DNA of 64,000 bases, taken from contig NZ_JBNYXQ010000001.1 in NCBI RefSeq assembly GCF_051380735.1, positions 248,001-312,000 of the forward strand. Reading direction: 5' to 3'. The notes under the pieces were generated by a model that did not search any database, had not been told where the DNA came from, and saw only the letters and a list, made by a program, of their open reading frames with translations. How positions within the stretch are numbered: the stretch's first letter is position 1; every line of letters starts with the position of its first letter. The translations under genes and the position numbers were made by a program. This document shows positions 60,730 to 64,000 of this stretch, piece after piece. The DNA comes from Janthinobacterium sp051380735 (GTDB lineage: Bacteria > Pseudomonadota > Gammaproteobacteria > Burkholderiales > Burkholderiaceae_D).

Positions 60730-63464
60730 GGCAGTACCTCTTCGGGTGGGCTGATGAATGGTAACGCAATTGGCGCTGCCGGGTGGTTGAACAGCTCTTG
60801 CACGGGCACGGCGCGGCCGAACAGATAACCTTGCAGGCCGGCGCAGCCGATCTGGCGCAGGCTGTCCCACTGCTCGGTGTTTTCCACGCCTTCGGCCACC
60901 ACCTGCAGGCCCATGCTGTGGGCCAGGGTGACGATGCTGCGCACGATGGTCGACGCATGCGGCGTGTGCAGCATGTCGTGCACGAAAGAGCGGTCGATCT
61001 TCAGCTGGTCGATCGGCAGGCGTTTCAGGTAGCTGAGCGAAGAATAGCCGGTGCCGAAGTCGTCCAGCGAAAAGCCGACACCGCGCGACTTCAATAACGT
61101 CATCTTGGCGATCACGTCCTCGACGTCGGTCAGCAGCATGCTTTCGGTCAGTTCCAGCTTGAGCAGATGCGGATCGGCGCCGCTGCGCGCGATAATCTGC
61201 AGCACCCGTTCGGCAAACGCGCCCTGGCGGAACTGGCGTGCGCTGACGTTGACGGCGATCGTCAGTTCGCGCGTTTCGGGCGCGCCGGCCCAGCTGACCA
61301 GCTGCTGGCATGCCGTGTCCAGCACCCAGTCGCCGATCTCGCCGATCAGGCCGGCTTTTTCCGCCTGTGCGATAAAGTCGCCCGGCGCCACCATGCCGCG
61401 CCGCGGATGGCGCCAGCGCAGCAGCGCCTCGGCGCCGGTCATGCGGCCGTCGGCGTCGACCACCGGCTGGTAGTACAGCAGCAGTTCGCGCCGCGCCAGC
61501 GCCGAGCGCAAGTCCGCCTCCAGCGAGGCCGAGGCGTCGAGCGCCGCCTGCATGCGCGGGTCGAAAAAACGGTAGGTATTGCGCCCGGCCGCCTTGGCTT
61601 CGTACATGGCCATGTCGGCCTGGCGCAGCAGGTCGTTGATGGTGTGATGGCCTTCGCCGAACAGCACGATGCCGATGCTCGGCGTGCTGAGCAGGTCGTT
61701 GCCGTCGAGCGGATACGGCAGGCCCAGCGCCTGCAGGATTTTATTGGCGACGATATCGGCATGCGCCGCCGCCTGCGCCGCGCTGCCGCCCAGGTCGTCG
61801 AGCAGGATCACGAATTCATCGCCGCCGAGGCGCGCCACCGTGTCGCTGTCGCGCATCACCTGCTGCAGGCGGAACGCGACCATTTCCAGCAGCCGGTCGC
61901 CCTTGTCGTGGCCCATGGTGTCGTTGAGCTGCTTGAAGTTGTCTAGGTCGACGAACAGCACCGCGCCGTGACAGCCGCCGCGCTCGCAGCGGACAATCGC
62001 GTGACCGAGGCGGTCGAGCAGCAAGCGCCGGTTCGGCAGCCCTGTCAGCCCGTCATAAAACGCCAGGTGGGCGATTTCCGCCTCGGCCAGTTTGCGCGCG
62101 CTGATATCCATGCGCGTGCCGACCATGCGCAGCGCCGTACCGTCCCGGGCGCGCTCGACCACCTTGCCACGGCTTTGCAACCAGACCCAGTGGCCGTTGC
62201 GGTGGCGCATGCGGTACTCGGCCTCGTAGGGCCGGCTGCGCTCAAGCAGGTGCTGCGCCAGTGCCTGGTCCAGCACGGCCAGGTCGTCGGGATGCATCAG
62301 CGCCTGCCACTCGGCGCGGTCGAGCACCAGCCCGTCGGGCGCATGGCCGAGCATGGCGGCGGCGCGCGCGTCAAAGGTGCGCAGGTCGCTTGGCATGTCC
62401 CACTCCCACAGTCCCAGGTTGGCGCCATTGAGCGCCAGCTCGACCCGCTCGGCGCCCGCCGCCCTCTCCTCGCTGCGGGCCTGCTCCAGCTGTTCGAGCG
62501 CAAGCCGGCGGCGCTGGGCCAGCAACAGCCCCACCGCGCCGATCACGCCGGTCAGCAGCCAGGCCAGCGCGCTGGTCCAGGCCAGGCTGTGCCAGCCCGC
62601 TTCGATGCGGGCCGTCGAGCGCGACAGGCTGATCACCAGGGTCTTGTCCAGGCCCAGGCTGTGCAGGCGCATGGTGCGCTGGACCACCAGCCGCCGCTCG
62701 CCGCCGTTCGCATCGCCCTCCAGCACGGTCAGCATGCGGCCGCTTTGCTGGTGGCGCAGGAACAACGGATCGGGTGCGCCGCCTGCCCGCATGGCGGCAG
62801 GGTCGGCCGGCACATACAGGATGCGCCGGCCGGCGTCTTCGGTGATCGCGCTGTTCATGTCCGGCGCATACAGGGCCGAACGCATCACGGCGTCGAAATA
62901 CTCGGGATTGAGGATGGCGCTGGCGGCGCCATCGGCCTTGCCGTCGTCGTCCATCCTCGCCAGCGACAGCTTGAGATTGAACACGCCCGGCGTGTTCTCG
63001 TACGGCTGCGACAAATATAAAGTGTCGGGCGAGCGCATGCTGGCCACCTGGCGCGTGTACTGGCGGTCGTCGAGGCGCGCATCGCGCAAGTCATCGTCGG
63101 ACAATACGATATGGCCGCGCCGGTCGACCACCACCAGCGCCCGCACGCCGGGCATGGCGCGCTTGAGTGACTGCAGCAGCACCTGCCGGCATTGCGCCGT
63201 GCAGCCGCTGCCTGGATGAAAAGCGCGCCGCGCGCTGTCGAGCGCATTGCGCACGCCTTCGAACTGGTGCTGCAGGTTTTCATCGATGATCAGGGTCTGC
63301 ATGCGCATACGCTCGATGTCGGAAGCGATCAGCAAGCGCCGCTCGCTCCAGATAAAGTAACCCACCATCAGCGCGCTCATCAGGAGCACCCCGGCCAGCA
63401 CCAGCCATTCGGCGCCCCGGCGGCGCGGACCCGGCAGGCGCTGCAACAGATCAATCGGCATCAT
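60726..63464 (-). CDS. GGDEF-EAL protein with periplasmic dCache-like sensor and PAS domain
   Basis: 912 residues. Helix 1 (about 20-42) and helix 2 (about 300-322) enclose a large periplasmic sensor of the dCACHE type (about 45-298; VDRRGHIVLSDDDLRD and ADPAAMRAGG). A PAS domain follows (about 345-460; WEWDMPSDLRTFD). GGDEF is intact (ARLGGDEF) with an RDSD inhibitory site five residues before it. EAL is intact (AEALLRWRHP, NVSARQ, LELTES, LDDFGTGYSS, LKIDRSF, VVAEGVEN). It can be a bifunctional or switchable c-di-GMP enzyme sensing a periplasmic ligand. First gene of the operon with the molybdoenzyme. Confidence 0.93.
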   Translation of the reverse strand: MMPIDLLQRLPGPRRRGAEWLVLAGVLLMSALMVGYFIWSERRLLIASDIERMRMQTLIIDENLQHQFEGVRNALDSARRAFHPGSGCTAQCRQVLLQSLKRAMPGVRALVVVDRRGHIVLSDDDLRDARLDDRQYTRQVASMRSPDTLYLSQPYENTPGVFNLKLSLARMDDDGKADGAASAILNPEYFDAVMRSALYAPDMNSAITEDAGRRILYVPADPAAMRAGGAPDPLFLRHQQSGRMLTVLEGDANGGERRLVVQRTMRLHSLGLDKTLVISLSRSTARIEAGWHSLAWTSALAWLLTGVIGAVGLLLAQRRRLALEQLEQARSEERAAGAERVELALNGANLGLWEWDMPSDLRTFDARAAAMLGHAPDGLVLDRAEWQALMHPDDLAVLDQALAQHLLERSRPYEAEYRMRHRNGHWVWLQSRGKVVERARDGTALRMVGTRMDISARKLAEAEIAHLAFYDGLTGLPNRRLLLDRLGHAIVRCERGGCHGAVLFVDLDNFKQLNDTMGHDKGDRLLEMVAFRLQQVMRDSDTVARLGGDEFVILLDDLGGSAAQAAAHADIVANKILQALGLPYPLDGNDLLSTPSIGIVLFGEGHHTINDLLRQADMAMYEAKAAGRNTYRFFDPRMQAALDASASLEADLRSALARRELLLYYQPVVDADGRMTGAEALLRWRHPRRGMVAPGDFIAQAEKAGLIGEIGDWVLDTACQQLVSWAGAPETRELTIAVNVSARQFRQGAFAERVLQIIARSGADPHLLKLELTESMLLTDVEDVIAKMTLLKSRGVGFSLDDFGTGYSSLSYLKRLPIDQLKIDRSFVHDMLHTPHASTIVRSIVTLAHSMGLQVVAEGVENTEQWDSLRQIGCAGLQGYLFGRAVPVQELFNHPAAPIALPFISPPEEVLP

Positions 63465-63554
63465 TTCTTCCTCACGGTAGTGGTCGCGGCAAGGAGTTCA
63501 CCTGCCGATGCCAGCCACTATAGGCAAGTTGCCGATCCAGGAAAATCACACTTA

Positions 63555-63572
63555 GGTATGTCACCCCATACC
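63555..63572. promoter_or_regulatory. Second dyad in the divergent promoter region
   Basis: GGTATG-TCACCC-CATACC, perfect 6-bp arms with a six-base centre, 91 bases upstream of the GGDEF-EAL start. It is followed by ACCAAG...CTTGGT (63570-63593) and then the shared operator. The related TATRC half-sites suggest several binding positions for one regulator. Confidence 0.4.
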
Positions 63573-63593
63573 AAGGTTTAAGACAAGCTTGGT

Positions 63594-63612
63594 CCTATAC
63601 CCACGTATGACT
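63594..63612 (+). promoter_or_regulatory. Putative shared operator, copy 3 (divergent c-di-GMP / regulator promoters)
   Basis: CCTATACCCACGTATGACT, matching copy 1 at 16 of 19 positions. It lies 60 bases upstream of the response-regulator start at 63672 and 130 bases upstream of the divergent GGDEF-EAL start, so it could serve either. Confidence 0.5.
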
Positions 63613-63671
63613 AGGCAAGCGCTCGGCCATTTCGCACAATGGCCATATCGAAAACCCGGGCGGACTCCATC

Positions 63672-64000
63672 ATGCACACCGAACTGACCACCAGCTTGAC
63701 CACCATCGTGATCGCCGACGACCATCCATTGATACGCGCCGGCATGGCCTCCTTGCTGCAGTCGACAAGCGGCTTCGCCCTGCTGGGGCAGGCCAGCGAC
63801 GGCGAACAGGCCGTCGACCTGTATCAGCGCCTGCGCCCCGCCGTGCTGCTGATGGACATGAGCATGCCGGGCTGCGACGGCGTCGAGGCGACGCGGCGCA
63901 TCCGCCAGCAGCATCCGCAAGCGCGCATCATCATCCTCAGCGCCCACCAGGGCGACGAGGTGGTGCACCGCGCCATGCAGGCCGGCGCCAGCGGCTACCT
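63672..64000 (+). CDS. NarL/LuxR-type response regulator, 3' end missing
   Basis: Only the receiver domain is visible (109 residues): acidic pair in VIADDHPL, phospho-acceptor Asp in LLMDMSMPG (near residue 61), Ser in ILSAHQGDE, and AGASGYL just before the expected Lys. The domain type (DDHPLIRAGM) is that of NarL-family regulators, so a C-terminal LuxR helix-turn-helix is expected beyond the window. The start ATG at 63672 has only a weak ribosome site. Divergent from the GGDEF-EAL/molybdoenzyme operon and preceded by the shared dyad. Confidence 0.88.
   Translation, partial: MHTELTTSLTTIVIADDHPLIRAGMASLLQSTSGFALLGQASDGEQAVDLYQRLRPAVLLMDMSMPGCDGVEATRRIRQQHPQARIIILSAHQGDEVVHRAMQAGASGY

Noticed and set aside
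60730..61311. N-terminal extension of the FdhF/YdeP gene
   Set aside because: The extension is a frame-shifted shadow of the GGDEF-EAL gene; the ATG at 60729 has a ribosome site and an ATGA overlap.
1..64000. CRISPR arrays, tRNA, rRNA, riboswitches, phage genes
   Set aside because: No regularly spaced repeats, no cloverleaf or rRNA-like segments, and no structural phage genes were seen by reading; a covariance-model scan was not possible.

Overview
The window looks like chromosomal DNA of a high-GC Gram-negative bacterium. Codon third positions favour G/C, and there are outer-membrane proteins, Tat and lipoprotein signals, a methyl-accepting chemotaxis protein and many c-di-GMP proteins. The gene content most resembles Oxalobacteraceae (Massilia, Duganella, Janthinobacterium type beta-proteobacteria). 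That placement is an inference from gene families, not from a marker gene. I saw no rRNA, tRNA, CRISPR array, prophage or intact insertion sequence.

Region 1 (1-1084) is the 3' end of a chemotaxis receptor. Region 2 (18945 down to 1081, all minus strand) is the most striking part: a compact ten-gene run whose spacings range from 4-bp overlaps to 45 bp. In transcription order it encodes a degenerate adenylation-domain protein, a 2498-residue NPD-NPD-KS-AT-ACP-KR megasynthase, a type III polyketide synthase, a dehydratase fused to a phosphopantetheinyl transferase, a MacB/FtsX-type ABC ATPase and permease, a LolA-like carrier, an outer-membrane beta-barrel, a GT4 glycosyltransferase and a hexapeptide acyltransferase. 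Together these parts could make a long acyl chain, convert it to a phenolic or pyrone lipid, decorate it and move it to the outer membrane. The run is preceded by an AT-rich intergenic block (about 18960-19400) carrying an FNR/Anr-like dyad.

Region 3 (19667-39070) is mostly housekeeping and stress functions: a periplasmic PaoABC-type aldehyde oxidoreductase, an M14-like metallopeptidase with an alpha/beta hydrolase, an RcnB-like protein, several uncharacterised genes, an RDD membrane protein, an HDOD protein, a DUF2145 pair, an OsmC-YcaO fusion, a flavin reductase, a Rossmann oxidoreductase, a two-domain DUF4394 lipoprotein, an ABC-type binding protein and a nitroreductase. Region 4 (39210-52167) holds a membrane GGDEF-EAL protein, an MFS exporter with a LysR regulator, an OmpR-type two-component system, an FdhF/YdeP-family molybdoenzyme, an esterase, a PQQ sugar dehydrogenase next to a PEBP protein, and a BrkB-like membrane protein.

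Region 5 (52170-64000) has a lower-GC patch with a hypothetical gene and a regulator remnant, then a signalling block: an orphan receiver with an EAL protein, a FixL/FixJ-like kinase-regulator pair, a decayed IS1595-type transposase, a second FdhF/YdeP enzyme translationally coupled to a full GGDEF-EAL protein, and a NarL-type regulator cut by the window end. Three promoters in this block share a CTATAC-N4-GTAT dyad, which suggests one common regulon linking the kinase, c-di-GMP turnover and the molybdoenzyme.
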